From the NCBI RefSeq assembly GCF_001411555.2, contig NC_049903.1:22349098-22413097 (forward strand): 64,000 nucleotides of DNA, in the 5' to 3' direction. The number at the start of each line of letters is the position of its first letter. Position 1 is the first letter of the stretch. The DNA is from Juglans regia. Taxonomy: Eukaryota > Streptophyta > Magnoliopsida > Fagales > Juglandaceae. Below the pieces are notes generated by a model. That model saw only the letters and a program-made list of their open reading frames with translations. It made no database searches and was not told where the DNA came from. The translations under genes and the position numbers were made by a program. This document shows positions 44,031 through 57,648 of this stretch, piece after piece.

Positions 44031-45411
44031 TTCCCCCTCTCCTTAAAAGGATTCGACCTTGAATCTCTACCTAGATCAAAGGGAAAAATGTTAATAACAT
44101 TATCATTAATTTCATATGCATTATCATTAATTTGTTCAAGAATTTGAACAAATCCATCAAAGCTACTCCTGTTGCCAACAGATAAAGGCATTAAATCTAA
44201 AGGAGTAAATGGATTAAGTCTATATACAATTTCGAAAGGAGAATATAAAGTGGTAGTATGCATGGTCCTATTATATATGCAAAGTCTATAAATCCATCCA
44301 AAGCCACAAAAATAGAATCTCCACTCCTTTCTTTCCTAGGCAGCCCCAAAACAAAGTCTATAGATATGTCTACACATGACTCACTAGGAACAGGTAAGGG
44401 TGTATATAACCCATGTGGCAAAAGCTTAAATTTGGCCTTTCTGCATGTAATGCGCCTGCCACAAATACGATTGACATCTCTCTTCATCTTAGACCAACAT
44501 AAATGTTTATGCAAAATGTCTAAAGTTTTCTTGACACCAGAATGACTACAATTATATGCAAACTCAATGAAAGGCAAATGATAGTCCCGTAAACGTTCAT
44601 GCAACAAGTCAATGTATGGCAAATGATACTCCTACAAACGTTCACGCAACATGTTTAAAATCTTCTTTATACCAAAATAACAACTCCAATTCATGTAAAC
44701 TCAATGAAATAGAAATGATACTCCCGCAAATGTTCATACAACAAGTCAATGTATGACAAATGATACTCCCACAAACGTTCCTGAAACACACCTAAAGCTT
44801 TTCTTACACTAAAATGACTACTCCAATTATATGAAAACTCAATAAATGGCAAGCAATACTCCCACAAACGTTCATGAAACAAACCTAAATCTTTCCTTAC
44901 ACCAAAATGACCACTCCAATTATATGCAAGTGCAATGAATGGCAAGTAATACTTCCACAAATGTTCATGGAACACGTTAATGAATGACAAATGATATTTC
45001 CACAAACGTTCATGCGATACGTCAATGAATGGCAAATGGTACTCCCAAAAACGTTCATGCAACACATCAATGAATGAAAAATGATACTTCCACATACGTC
45101 CATGCAACACGTCATTGAATGGCAAATGATAGTCCAAAAAATGTTCATGGAACACAACAAAAGTCATCCTTACACCAAGGTCACCCAACAAACAACCATG
45201 TCTATCACACATAAGCAACTTACGCATAAAACTAGTAGGCACACAAAATCTACTATCTCTAAACAAGTAACAATTTAGTTTATAGAACTTACCAAATGTT
45301 GCTTTCTCACAAGTTCCATACACACTAGCAAAGTCATCATCATTAGCATGCAATTCCTTATCATATTCAAGTCTCAACAATTCTGCATCTAAAATGAAGA
45401 CACGGACATAC
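44031..45411 (-). pseudogene. B-beta pol remnant with part of the integrase core and a 45-bp array (minus strand)
   Basis: In coding direction (from 45411 down): LLRLEYDKELHANDDDFASV, FGKFYKLNCYLFRDSRFCVP, about ten array units (45175 to about 44530), then, unlike the other copies, a longer stretch of original integrase: GVKKTLDILHKHLCWSKMKR, the partly altered zinc-finger end ICGRRITCRKAKFKL, and the start of the core [19 protein letters not shown]. It then jumps to HTTTLYSPFEIVYRLNPF and the C-terminus. The first core Asp is kept; the second Asp and Glu are gone. This copy shows an earlier stage of the integrase loss and places the array beside the zinc finger. Confidence 0.85.
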
Positions 45412-48400
45412 TCTAACAGCCCGCTAGAAATTTATTGGTGAAATTTCTATTGACTTTAGGAATCTCGTGAAAACCCCATAAGTTTTTACGAATCATCCAA
45501 TCGCATAGGTTTTAGTCTGTCAACATAGTCAGTGTTATCACTCATAATGGTGCTAGAAATATGAGTTTTATTTATTTGAGGTGGTTAGAAGTGTCAGAAT
45601 GCATTATGGTCTACGCCATTAGACTCAGTGGATTATTTAGAATTTTATGGCGCAATATCCTATTTTCATAATTCCGGACGAAACGTCTGTTAGAAATTGT
45701 GAAATTATTTTTAGGAGCACTTCGAGGTTGAATTTCGGTATAATATTTTCACTGTAGGTTAATATGAATATTTAGGAATTTTTAGTGTTAAGTTTATGAT
45801 TCACTTTTTCGGAGTGAATAGTAACCTCGATAAGCGCACCAATTGCAGTATTTCAAAATCATAGTGTGGAATGTCCAAATTAGATTAGAGAAGTTTTATT
45901 TGGACACTTGGCAAGATCTTACCCACACTTAGTGAATAATATTGGACACTTGGCACCATGAGGAATGTTTGTTGGATTTGAAGGAATCAAGGTGTGAGAT
46001 CATGCCACTTAAGCAAAACCTTGTTTCATCTGCTCAACCAAATTGTGCCAGACCAAAGAGGTTTTCAATCCTAGTGAAACCCTAAATGGTGGGAATCCAA
46101 TTGAAAGCCCAAAAGCTTTGTTGAAATCGAAACCCTAAACGGTTTCCCCAAAACCCTAGAGTTAGAACATTATGTTTAATGGTGGGAATCCGATTTATAG
46201 CATTATGTTTAATCACTTGATTAAATCATTTCCACTTGCTATTAATCCTTCAAATTTGTGTTAGAACATCATTATCCAACCTTGTTAACCTTGAAAAATT
46301 GATTGGACCAAGTGATATTGGTTTTGGGCTTGATAGCAACCCAAACCCTCTTTAAACCCCAAAATTTAGGCCATTTCGGTTTAGGCCCACTAAGGCCCAC
46401 GAAATTGACCACATTAGCATTGCTTCATGGCTAAATTTTGTACCCCCACTTGGCTGGCCAGATATTTACAAGAAGGGCCTAGAAGGTTCTTCAAATACAA
46501 AGCTAAAGGGCCACCTCACTCTTTCACTCTTACACTCCACCTTAAGAAAAGATCTTGGACTAAATTTTATGAGAAGAAAAGGCCAACACTCAACGTTCCC
46601 TTCAGTCCTATCACTTTACATAACTTGTGTAAGAGGCTCTCCAGTCCACTCCCCACGAAAAGCAACTCTCCTTTACACTTTTCCTTCATAGAACACAAAA
46701 GACACTCTCGGACAGTTTTGTTACCTCTTTTGAACGCCCGTTTCAAAGCTTTTATAAGTGTTTCCTAGCAAATTTTCCTTCATGAAAGTTGTTTCCTTTG
46801 GAGTCTAGTTTACGTGGATATCTTATAAGTTCCATTTGGATATCATTTGATTGGTCAAAAGTTGTTTAGACCCCAGAAAGGTCATTCTGGGCAATAAACT
46901 GGAGAGTGTGTTATATTTTGGAGCTTTTGACCAAGCTAATGAATAGATCTTGGTCCGAAATTTTTATGGAGAACTATTAACATGTGTATATGATTATTGG
47001 TTGAGGATTTGTTGCATGATTAAAAGGTTTGGTGAAATATTTTCTTAGGTCTAGAAACTTAGAAACTGGATGAGGCAAAACAGTTTCTGTTTTGAGAAAG
47101 TTTAAATCTTTTATGGTTTAATCTTATTCCAATGGCTTTGATATTTTTATTGGAAGATCCTAAGCATCTTATATACATGTTAAAATGTTATTTTGAAGAT
47201 ATTTGATGTTAGTTTCGAAGATATGAAATTTTATGCAAGGAGGTATTCAGTTAGGCCAAAGTGATGATGTTGTTGGCTAAATTTATGTTTTGGTTGATGT
47301 TTAACCATGTGATCTTGAGTTTGATGCTTGGATCTGTTTTAGAACATCTTTTTAAACCATGTGATGTTTGGGTTTGAAGATCACATCTTTATAAGTCATG
47401 GATCAAGAGGTTGATCAAAACAAGTTAGAAACAAAATTCTGTTTTGAACTTAGAAGAAAAAAAACCAAAAAGTTCAAGTATGGTTTTAGTGATTTTGATG
47501 ACTTTTGTTCATGATTCAAAACATTATTATTCTTAGGAATATGTTATGAGTATAGTAGAAGAAAAATTTTGCTTTAATCATGAGTTTTGAAATTTGAAAG
47601 AATTACAACAAAATCAAGGGAAATAGCCTTGTAAGTTTTGGACCTATAGAGTTTTAATGGTTGTGTTTAGTTTTAAATTTTTTTGAATTGATATTTGAGC
47701 TTAGGACAAAATTTACATAAGGTATGTAAATTTTGGTGATTTTTGGAGTTAGGATGTAAAATCCTTAAGTTACGGGTAAAGTGGTTATTTTTCCACATGT
47801 AGAGGGTAAAATGGTAATTTTACTCGAAGTTGATATTTCTCCATATGCCTAATTGTTAGTGATTAAGTTCTAATTTTTAGAAATCGCTACTTTCAGTTTC
47901 TCGTGATCGCACTTGAGTTTTGTCTCGAAGCGCGAAGATCGAGGTAAGTTAGCTTTTAACTTACTATCAGTTTAATGTGTATGAGTGATAAGTAAGGGAA
48001 CTAAAGTGTATGTATGCATGTTATCATATGTGTCATGCCAAGTCATTACATATTTATCTGTTACACAAAATTTATTCTGTCATGAATTATTCATCTGTTA
48101 CACAAGATTATGTCACGTATTGCTATACATTGCAAGTATGTCATGTTAAGTATGCCATCTGTTACATGTATTTCATGTCACGTAATACACTATCACATGT
48201 TACGCCATGTTAAGAAATGTTCTGTTATGTGGTATGCCATGTTACGAAATGTTGCATGTTACAAGTATGCCATATTATGAAATGTTATCTGTTACATATA
48301 TGTCTCGAGGTATGTCATGTCTATCGTTTTAGTTCATGTCACGTTGTGCTACGTCAGGACTTCTGTCTTTTATGTCACGTTCATGTTACATCACTTTATG

Positions 48401-49801
48401 AAATGTCATGTATGCCAGTTAAGTTATTCATGTCAATCACGACCCTAAGCGCTAGGATGGGGTAATATCCTAGTGAAACTCCTTTGTTCACACTGGAGTG
48501 TCTAAATAGGTGTGAAATTTCCTGGGTTGACGAAGTACAGTCAACAGGTTGCGAATGAGGCCTAATTAGCTGGTCACCGGAGCGCGCCAGGCACTAACGC
48601 CGATGGTGCCACACATTATGTTACGTGTGTCCACAGCAAGTGTGGCACAAACAGATAAGTCATGGGGCCACAACAACTGTGGAGCATGAAGTATGGGGCC
48701 ACAACAACTGTGGAGCATACACTACGTGAGACACATCAATTGTGACACGTAGAATACGTGGGGCCACAACAACTGTGGAGTACGTATTAACGCACTCACA
48801 GCTGGTATAGAAACCTGTGATGTGATGCGGTAATCGGCAGGGACACACGGCTCAAGGGGACCTGTGTAGCACCCATATGGTCACTTTAATGATTAAGTCT
48901 ATTGAATAAGATTCCAAGTTCAAGTCATGTTTCACGTTATGTTATGTTCAAGTTTACGTTCACACAATCATGGTAATCCCATGAGACAAGAATACGTTTC
49001 AAGTTCATGTTATGTTATGTTCACGTTTACGTTTACATTATATTCCAAGTTCACATTTATGTTATGTCATGCTCAGGTTCATGTTATGTTTAAAGTTCAT
49101 TTTCAAATTATGCATGTTCACGTTCATGTTATGTTTCAAGTCCATATTATGTTCCAAGTTCACGTTCATGCTATGTTTCAAGTCCAAGTTATTTCAAGTC
49201 ACGTTCACGCTAAGCTTCAGTTTCAGTTTAAGTTATGCCAGTTATGTTATGTTGTATGTCAAGTTATGCTATGATTACTTATGATTTGATTATGCATTCA
49301 TGCTTTTACTGCCATGTATGCATCATTAACCTGTGTGGAAGTTTCCTGTTAACTTGCTGAGATTTGTAATCAAATCTCACTGTGGTAGTCCCAACCACCA
49401 TTCCCCCCGAATGGTAGATTTTGTTACAGGATTTGAAGGAGAATCGGGAATCGACCAACTGTAAATAGTCGACTAAGCGACGATGCGATGTAGGTGTTAG
49501 TACAGTAGTTACCTCAGATTACTACTTGTATTTGTGGAGTTCAATCTCCATCACTCTTTTGATCACAACCATTTTGGACTAGTGTTGTGATATCAGTTTT
49601 TGAGTATGTCATTATGTATGAAGTATGTTTTAAGTATTTGGGATATTTCAGTTTGGTGCATAGTACTGCTGAAGAAAAAAAAAATTATCCGCTGCGTATA
49701 TTGCATCTTATATGTCATGAACGGGGGCAGGTAACCTTGTGTTGCATGTCTCGATGCTTCAAATGTCCGTCCGATCCCAAGCGGAATTTGGGGGCGTCAC
49801 A
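45412..49801 (+). mobile_element. Solo LTR A2, family A, TSD CATAC
   Basis: 4390 bp. Starts TCTAACAGCCCGC (TG changed to TC) and ends GGGGGCGTCACA; flanks CATAC at 45407-45411 and 49802-49806. Removing it restores GGACATACCTTCTTGCTAAAG, found intact near 58525. It lacks the TAATGCTAGATGCATG segment of A1 and A3 near its 3' end and is visibly more diverged, so it is the older insertion. No PBS or PPT adjoins it. Confidence 0.93.
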
Positions 49802-50230
49802 CATACCTTCTTGCTAAAGCATCAACAACAAAATTTTCCATACCTTGCGTGTATTTGAATACATGAGAAAATGTCTCAATACAGTCCTCCCACTTAGCAT
49901 GCATTCTAGTCAACAACTTACCTAGTCCCTTCAAGTGTGTCAAGGACTCATGTTCTTCAAATAAATGTCGGTTAGGAATTGTCGCACCTGGCACAAAATC
50001 AATATAGTGCCCTCTATCCCTAATAGGTGGCAATCCACTAAACACACCACTAGGAATCATGACCTTATATCCCTGCAACAAAGAAATAACAACACTAGAC
50101 AAAGAGTAGTTAAATTCATTAGTATAAAAGCTTACCTTAGCATAAAAACTCACTTTTATCTTTCTGTTTTTCTCTGCAACTTCTCTTTCTATTTCCTCTT
50201 GTGGCTCCACTATTTTTTCTTGACTCTTAA
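49802..50230 (-). pseudogene. B-beta RT stub and RNase H tail between A2 and A3 (minus strand)
   Basis: Coding direction from 50230: ESQEKIVEPQEEIEREVAEK-like linker end, KVSFYAKVSFYTNEFNYSLS, IPSGVFSGLPPIRDRGHYID, FVPGATIPNRHLFEEHESLT and HLKGLGKLLTRMHAKWEDCI, YTQGMENFVVDALARRYV. It is open from 50210 to 49802. It belongs to one element with 44031-45411 and 54765-55744, split by the two LTR-A insertions. Confidence 0.88.
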
Positions 50231-53200
50231 TGTGACGCCCCCAAATTCTGCTTGGGATTAGACGAACATTTGAAGTGTCGAGACATGCAACACAAGGTTA
50301 CCTGCCCCCGTTCATGACACATAAGATGCAATATTCCTAACATGCATCTAGCATTATGCAATATTCGCAGCGGATAATTTTTTTCTTTAGCAATACTATG
50401 CACCAAACTAAAATATCCCAAATACTTAAAACATACTCCATACTTAACGACATACTAAACAACTAAGATCACAATAATAGTCCATAAGGTTGTGATCAAA
50501 AGAGTGCTGGAGATTGAACTCCACAAATACAAGTAGTAATCTGAGGTAACTATTGTAATACCATCTACGTCGCACCATCGCTTAGTCGGCCGTTTCCAGT
50601 TGGTCGATTCCCGGTTCTCCTTCAGATCCTATAACAAAATCTACCATTCGGGGGGAATGGTAGTTGGGACTACCATAGTGAGATTTGATTACAAATCTCA
50701 GCAAGTTAACGGAAAACTTCCACACAGGTTAATGATGCATGCATGGCAGTAAAAGCATGAATGCATAATCAAATCATAAGTAATCATAGCATAACTTGAC
50801 ATACAACATAACATAACTGGCATAACTTAAACTGAAACTGAAGTTTACCATGAACGTGACTTAAAACATAGCATGAACGTGAACTTGAAATATAACATGA
50901 ACTTGAAACATAACATGAACGTGAACATGCATAATTTGAACATGAACTTGAAACAGAACATGAACCTGAGCATGACATAACATAAATGTGAACCTAGAAC
51001 ATAACGTAAACGTGAACATAACATAACATGAACTTGGAACATATTCTTGTCTCATGGGATTACCATGATTGCGTGAACGTAAACTTGAACATAACATAAT
51101 GTGAAACATGACTTGAACTTGGAATCTTATTCAATAGACTTAATCATTAAAGTGACCATATGGGTGCTACACAGGTCCCCTTGAGCCGTGTGTCCCTGCC
51201 GATTACCGCATCACATCACAGGTTTCTATACCAGCTGTGAGTGCGTTAATACGTACTCCACAGTTGTTGTGGCCCCACGTATTCTACGTGTCACAATTGC
51301 TGTGTCTCACGTAGTGTATGCTCCACAGTTGTTGTGGCCCCATGACTTATTTGTTTGTGCCACACTTGCTGTGGACACACGTAACATAATGTGTGGCACC
51401 ATCGGCATTAGTGCCTGGCGCGCTCCGGTGACCAGCTAATTAGGCCCCATTCGCAACCTGTTGACTGTACTTCGTCAACCCAGGGAATTTCACACCTATT
51501 TAGACACTCCAGCGTGAACAAAGGAGTTCCACTAGGATATTACCCCATCCTAGCGCTTAGGGTCGTGATTGACATGAATGACTTAACTGGCAGACATGAC
51601 ATTTCGTAACGTGACGTAACATGAACGTGACATAAAAGACAGAAATCTTGACGTAGCATAACGTGACATGAACATAAGATGACAGACATGACATACTTCA
51701 AGACATAAATGTAACAGAATACATTTCATAACATGGCATACATGTAACATGCAACATTTCGTAACATGGCATACCATATAACAGACAACATTTCATAACA
51801 TGGTGTAACATGTGACAGTGAATCTTACATGACATGAAATACATGTAACAGATGGCATACTTAACTTAACATGACATGCTTGCAATGTATAGGAATACGT
51901 GACAGAATATCTTTTATAACAGATGAATAATTCATGACAGAATAAATTCTGTGTAACAGATAAATATGTAATGACTTGGCATGGCACATATGATAACATG
52001 CATACATACAATTTAGTTCCCTTACTTATCACTCATACACATTAAACTGATAGTAAGTTAAAAGCTAACTTACCTCGATCGTCGCGTTCTACTAGAATAA
52101 AGCGCGAAACACGAGGAACTGTAAAAGGTTATTCTAAAAGTTAGAAATTAATTACTAACAATTAGAAATGTGAAAAGAGACAACTTAGAGTAAAATTACC
52201 ATTTTACCATTTACATGTGGGCAAATTACCATTTTACCCCTGACTTAAGGATTTGATATCCTAATTCCAAAAAATTACCAAAATTTACATTCCTCATGTA
52301 AATTTTTTCCCAAACTCAAATCTCAACTCAGAAAAATTTAAAACCAATCATAACTATGAAAAACTCACTATGGCCGAAACCTACATAGGCCATTTGTCTT
52401 ATTTTGGTTGCAATTCTTTCAAGTTCCAAAACTCATGAATAAACCAAAATCTTGTAACAAAGATCTTCCTATCCTAAGTTTAAAAACACCCTTAAAACTA
52501 TCCATTAAGAAAAAGCTAATTATCAATACCAAACTTTTTGTAAAAAGACCCAAACTTTTTAACAAAAAGTAAACCTTAAATCACAAGTTTTAACCTTAAT
52601 AAAAACATCTCCAAGAATTCCAAAAAATCAAATCTTACTTCTAACATATTCATAACATCATCCTAAGATCAAACATGCTTTAAAACATCAAACAAAACTC
52701 ACCAAAAAACACAAAACAACACTTGGAGTTTTTGGTTTTAAACTTAGTCCAAAACAGAAACTGATTTTCCCAACTAACTATGATCAATCTCTTGATCCAT
52801 GGCTTAAAGACATGTGATCTTCAAACTAACACATCACATGGTTTAAAAATGTGTCCTAAAGAAGATCCAACCATCAAACTTAAAATCACATGGCTAAAAT
52901 TTAATAAAACATGGATCTAACTCAAAAACATCAAAGTTTAGGCCTAACCGAAATCCTCTTGCATAGAAAATCATATCTTTAAAAATAATACTAAATATCT
53001 TCGAAATAACATCCTAATATGTATATAAGAGGCTTAGGATCATCATATAAAAATATCAAAGCCTTTGGAATAAGATTAAACTACGAAATATTCAAACTTT
53101 CACCAAACAGAAACTGTTTTTCCACTTCCAGTTTTCATGTTTCTAACTCTAAGAAAATATATCATCAAAAGCTTTATTCATGCAACAAAACCTCAATGAA

Positions 53201-54764
53201 CATTCATAAACACATGTTAATAACACTCCATAAAATTTTCGGACCAAGATAAGTCCATTAGCTTGGTCAAAACTTCCAAAACATAACATACTCTCCAGTT
53301 TCACGCCCAGAATGACCTTTCCATGGTTAAAAATACTTTTGACCGATCAAATGAGAATGGAATGAGACTAATAATATATCCACGGAAACGTCGTGCGAAA
53401 ATACCTACAAAGGGTCGTAAATGGCCACGTAAAAAGTCCCAGAAATCTGCCCGAGAGAGCTCTTTTGGGTTTCTCTCTAAGAATGGGAGAAAGAAGTGAT
53501 AAAATGGAGAGAAGTATGTCTTGTACAACTTTATACTTCTGGAAGGAGAAGTTATGGGCTTGAAGGACCCTTGATTGGAGGTGGATATGTGACATAAAGT
53601 GGAGAATAGAGAGGGGCAGAGACTGCTTGCAGCAGCTGTGAAAGATGGAGGTTGATGGAGTGGATTTCTCCTTCACATCAAGGCACTATTGGGTGCAGCC
53701 AATGGCAGTGGATGGTCTGCCATGTGGGGGAGGAAACTTCTCCAAGAAGCTTTGCCAAGGTGGCCAATTTCGTGGGCCTTGGTGGGCCCCACCAAGTGGG
53801 CTTCAATTTGGGGTTTAAAGGGGGTTTGGTTAGGGTTTGAGATGCTATCAAGCCCAAAATCAATTTTTCTTGGCCCAATCAAATTCCCAAGGTTTAAAAG
53901 GTTGAATAATGCTGTCATAACATGGATTTGATTAATTAATAGCATGTGGAAATGATTTAATCAAGTGATTAAACACAATGCTAAAAATCGGATTAAAAAG
54001 GGTTTGGAGGCCAACTTTAGGGTTTGGGAAAACCATTTAGGGTTTTGGTTTGAACCAACCTTTTGGGATTTCAATTGGATTCCAATCATTTAGGGTTTTG
54101 CTAGGGTTGAAACCCTCTTTGGTCTGGCACAATTTGGTTGAACAGATGAAACACAACTTTGCTTAGGTGGCATGATCTCACACCTTGATTCCTTCACAAA
54201 TCTATCTAATGGTTCTTCTTTGTGTCAAGTGTCTAATATCATTCACTAAGTGTGGCTAAAATCTTGCCAAGTGTCCAAATAAAACTTCTCTAACCTAATT
54301 TGGACATTCCACACTGTGATTTTGAAAACACTGCAATGGGTGCGCTTATCGAGGTTACTATTCACTCCAAAAATACATAATAAACTTAGTACTAAAAAAT
54401 TCTAAATATTCATATTAACTTATAGTGAAAATCGTTTAACGAAATTCAACCCCGAAGTGCCCCTAAAAATAATTTCACAATTTTCAACAGACGTTTCGTC
54501 CGGAATTATGAAAATAAGTTATTGCGCCATAAAATCCTAAATAATCCTCTGAGTCCAATGGCGTAGACCATAACGCATTCTGACACTTCTAACTACCTCA
54601 AATAATTAAACTCATATTATTAGCACCATAGTGAGTGATAACACTGACTATGTTGACAGACTAAAACCTATGCGATTGGTCGATTCGTAAAAACTTATGG
54701 GGTTTTCATGAGATTCCTAAAATCAATAGAAATTCCACCAATGAATTTCTAGTGGGCTTTTACA
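50231..54764 (-). mobile_element. Solo LTR A3, family A, TSD CTTAA (minus strand)
   Basis: 4534 bp, plus strand TGTGACGCCCCC at 50231 to GGGCTTTTACA at 54764, flanked by CTTAA at 50226-50230 and 54765-54769. Removing it restores TTGACTCTTAACCACCTC, present at 25375-25395 in reverse. It is the full-length reference for family A here. No PBS or PPT is attached. It is nearly identical to A1, so both come from a recently active source. Confidence 0.95.
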
Positions 54765-55744
54765 CTTAACCACCTCTATATTTTCTTTTTCTCTCTCGCT
54801 TTCTTTTGATGTTGCGGCCTCGTTCCCTTTTTTCCTCTCACTCTCTTTGTTCTTTTCACCCTCTGTTTTTCTTTCACTCTCATCTTTTTTTGAACTCTCG
54901 GCCTCACAATTGTTTTTCAACTCATTCTCTCATTTTCTTGAGGTTTCAGCCTCACCCAAATCATTTCCCTTAGGTGGTTCAGTCTTCCCCTTGTAACAAC
55001 TTGATCATTTTTGTCCCACTTTGGTTTCCAAGGAGTACTAGAAACCGAAGTATACCTTGATGTACCCTTTCCTTTTAGCCGCCTCTCCACCTTCATAGCC
55101 ATGTGCACCATATCCTCTACCACCACATAATGTTGCAACTCAACTACATTGGCTATCTCCCTATTCAACCCACTCAAAAATCTTGTCATCCTCCTAGACC
55201 CCTGTGTAAGATTTTGTAGTTTTTGGTAGAGGTCTCTATAATAGTGGCTAGGTACAAATTTCCGCCTCATGATAGCTTTCAACTCTCTTCATGTTTCTAC
55301 AGGCCTCTCAAGATTCCTCCTCCTATTGGATACTAATTGATCCCACCAAATAATCGCATAATCACTGAACTCAATTACAGCCAACTTCACCTTCTTCTCC
55401 TCAAAGTAATTATGACAATCAAACACCAACTCTATTCTTTTCTCTCACTCTAAATAAACTTCAAGGTCAGTTCTAACTTGGAATGAAGGTATTTTCATTT
55501 TGATGCTCCCAAGGTTCTTATCTACTCTATCTCGACCCCCTGAGTTTGCCCTAAGGCCTCCTCCATGCCTCCTATCTCTCTCACCTTGCAGATTTCTAAT
55601 CATTGCTTCTTAATTATCCATACTTTCCCTCACTTCACCTAACATCAAGTTCAACCGCTCAAACTGTTGTTGCATGGCTTGCAACAAAAATGATGAGTTA
55701 TCTGCCATCCCCTTTGGTGACAAATCACTTCTATGAGACATCAT
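54765..55744 (-). pseudogene. B-beta gag and linker (minus strand, right of A3)
   Basis: ATG at 55744. N-terminus MSHRSDLSPKGMADNSSFLL, ERLNLMLGEVRESMDN, then TAA at about 55608 for CAA. The Gag core is present with frame damage near 55290 and 55450, then MRRKFVPSHYYRDLYQKLQN. A deletion of about 24 residues joins GSR to [12 protein letters not shown]. It ends with [18 protein letters not shown] and the K/E/S linker, interrupted at 54765 by LTR A3. No zinc knuckle and no protease, as in the other beta copies. Confidence 0.85.
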
Positions 55745-56549
55745 AATATGCTGCACAAAAACAATGTTAGTGGAAAACCTCACGCACTTCCTTACGTGTT
55801 TAAACTCGAATAATGACACTCCACTCGTGTTTCACTCTTAATGATTTTTTCCCGATAATAGTCTCACACTCTCTTGCCTTTTACCTCAATAGTTTTCCCG
55901 CCCAAATTCTTTAAGAACTAGTTGAACAAAATCAAGACAATACAACCTTATATTATTCCAACCAGTAATAATAAAATAAGGAATGAATAAAATGACACGA
56001 GGCTCAAGGAATTTCTACGAGGGAAATAGTAATTATAATACAAGATACTAACTAGAAAGATGTATTAAGCTCCTGTAATAAGGTTTAATCAACAAATTTC
56101 TTTATTTCTCTTTGCTGTAACTATGTAGCAACTTTGAATATGCTACCTTCTCTTTTCTTCATCTTCTTTCTTTTTTTTTTTTTTTTAATTTTCTTTTCTT
56201 TTCTTTTCCTTTCCTTTCTTTTCTTTTCTTTTCTCTAATTCATCCACAAACAGTAATATTCAATTGTGAAAACCAAGCAATTGAATTCAAACACACAAGC
56301 ATGGACAATGAAGTAGAAGAGAATCAATGGAACGACACTCCAAGCAATTGACAAATTTAGAGATGCAGGAAACCCTAGAATTTTGAAACCCTAGGTGATG
56401 CAAATTTTAGCCAAACCTAAAACCCTAAGAACTTCGGCAGCCTACTTTTTCTTTCTATTTTTTTTGGCAACCCTAGAACAATGAAGCCCTAGAATCAAAT
56501 TTATGGATGCTAGAATTAAAAGATAGAATCAGAGCTGATTGGAAACCTT
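55745..56549 (-). other. Leader of the B-beta element (minus strand)
   Basis: The usual blocks with a (TTTTC)n tract at about 56165-56235 on the plus strand. No coding sequence. Confidence 0.7.
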
Positions 56550-56562
56550 GCACTGAATACCA
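56550..56562 (-). other. Primer binding site of the B-beta element, one further change
   Basis: Minus strand TGGTATTCAGTGC, with the family-B extra T and an additional A-to-T change. Confidence 0.8.
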
Positions 56563-56564
56563 AA

Positions 56565-56642
56565 TGATATGAACCCGTGGGAATGAAATCCCTTGAACCC
56601 ACAATCAATTTGAAAACTCCCCAAGAAAGCCAAAATCAAGTC
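56565..56642 (-). repeat. 3' tip of an LTR-B fused to a gag (minus strand)
   Basis: Only the last ~75 bases of the LTR (TGATATGAACCCGTGGG to AAAATCAAGTC on plus) remain, joined at about 56642 to the interior of another gag through CTCGAGTCTAGG. It is the second LTR-tip chimera of this kind (see 23448-23507). Confidence 0.85.
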
Positions 56643-57648
56643 TCGAGTCTAGGTTCTCTCTTTTTCTTAAGGTTTCAACCTTACCCAAATCATTTCCCTT
56701 AGGTGGTTCGGTCTTCCTCTTTGTTACAACTTGATCATTTTTGTCCCACTTTAGTTTCCAAGGAGTACTAGAAACCGAAGTATACCTTGATGTACCCTTT
56801 CCTTTTAGCCGCCTCTCCACCTTCATAGCCATGTGGACCATATCCTCTACCTCCACATAATATTGCAACTTAACTACATTGGCTATCTCCCTATTCAACC
56901 CACTCAAAAATCTTGTCATCGTGGCCTCCTGATCCTCCACTACATTAGCCCGAATCATAGCCACCTCCATCTCCTTATGGTAATCCTCTACACTTCTAGA
57001 CCCTTGTGTAAGATTTTGTAGTTTTTGGTAGAGGTCTCTATAGTAGTGGCTAGGTACAAATTTCCGCCTCATGATAGCTTTCAACTCTCTCCATGTTTCT
57101 ACAGGCCTCTCAAGATTCCTTCTCCTATTGGTCACTAATTGATCCCACCAAATAGTAGCATAATCAGTGAACTCAATTACAGCCAACTTCACCTTCTTCT
57201 CCTCAGAGTAATTATGACAATCAAATACCAACTCTATTCTTTTCTCCCACTCTAAATAAACTTCAGGGTCAGTTCTACCTTGGAATGATGGTATTTTCAT
57301 TTTGATGCTCCCAAGGTTCTTATCTACTCTATCTCGACCCCCTAGGTTTGCCCTAAGTCTTCTTCCACGCCTAACTCCTCTATGTCTATCCAATCCAACT
57401 TCAGATGTTAGGCCTTCCTCATCCTCACCATACTCTCCATGTTCATACCCATTCTCAATACTAGGCTCACGTCGCCTCCTATCTCTGTCACCTTGCATAT
57501 TTCTAATCACTGCTTCTTGATTATCCATACTATCCCTCACTGAACCCAATACCAAGTTCAACCGCTCAAATTGTTGTTGCATGACTTGCAGCACAAGGAA
57601 TGAGTTATCTGCCTTCCCTTTTGGTGATGAGTCACTCCTATGAGACAT
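56643..57648 (-). pseudogene. B-beta gag, longest intact frame (minus strand, 3' truncated)
   Basis: ATG at 57648 opens a 347-codon frame to 56605, of which about 335 codons are Gag. The rest reads the fused LTR tip (DSRLDFGFLGEF). Order: MSHRSDSSPKGKADNS, the Gln-rich VMQQQFERLNLVLGSVRDSM, a charged hinge RDRRRREPSIENGYEHGEYG, an Arg-rich region HRGVRRGRRLRANLGGRD, the Gag core with FDCHNYSEEKKVKLAVIEF and [33 protein letters not shown], and KGTSRYTSVSSTPWKLKW. No zinc knuckle is present in the sequence that remains. It is the only B gag here without an internal stop, so it may reflect the structure of a once-functional copy. Confidence 0.88.
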
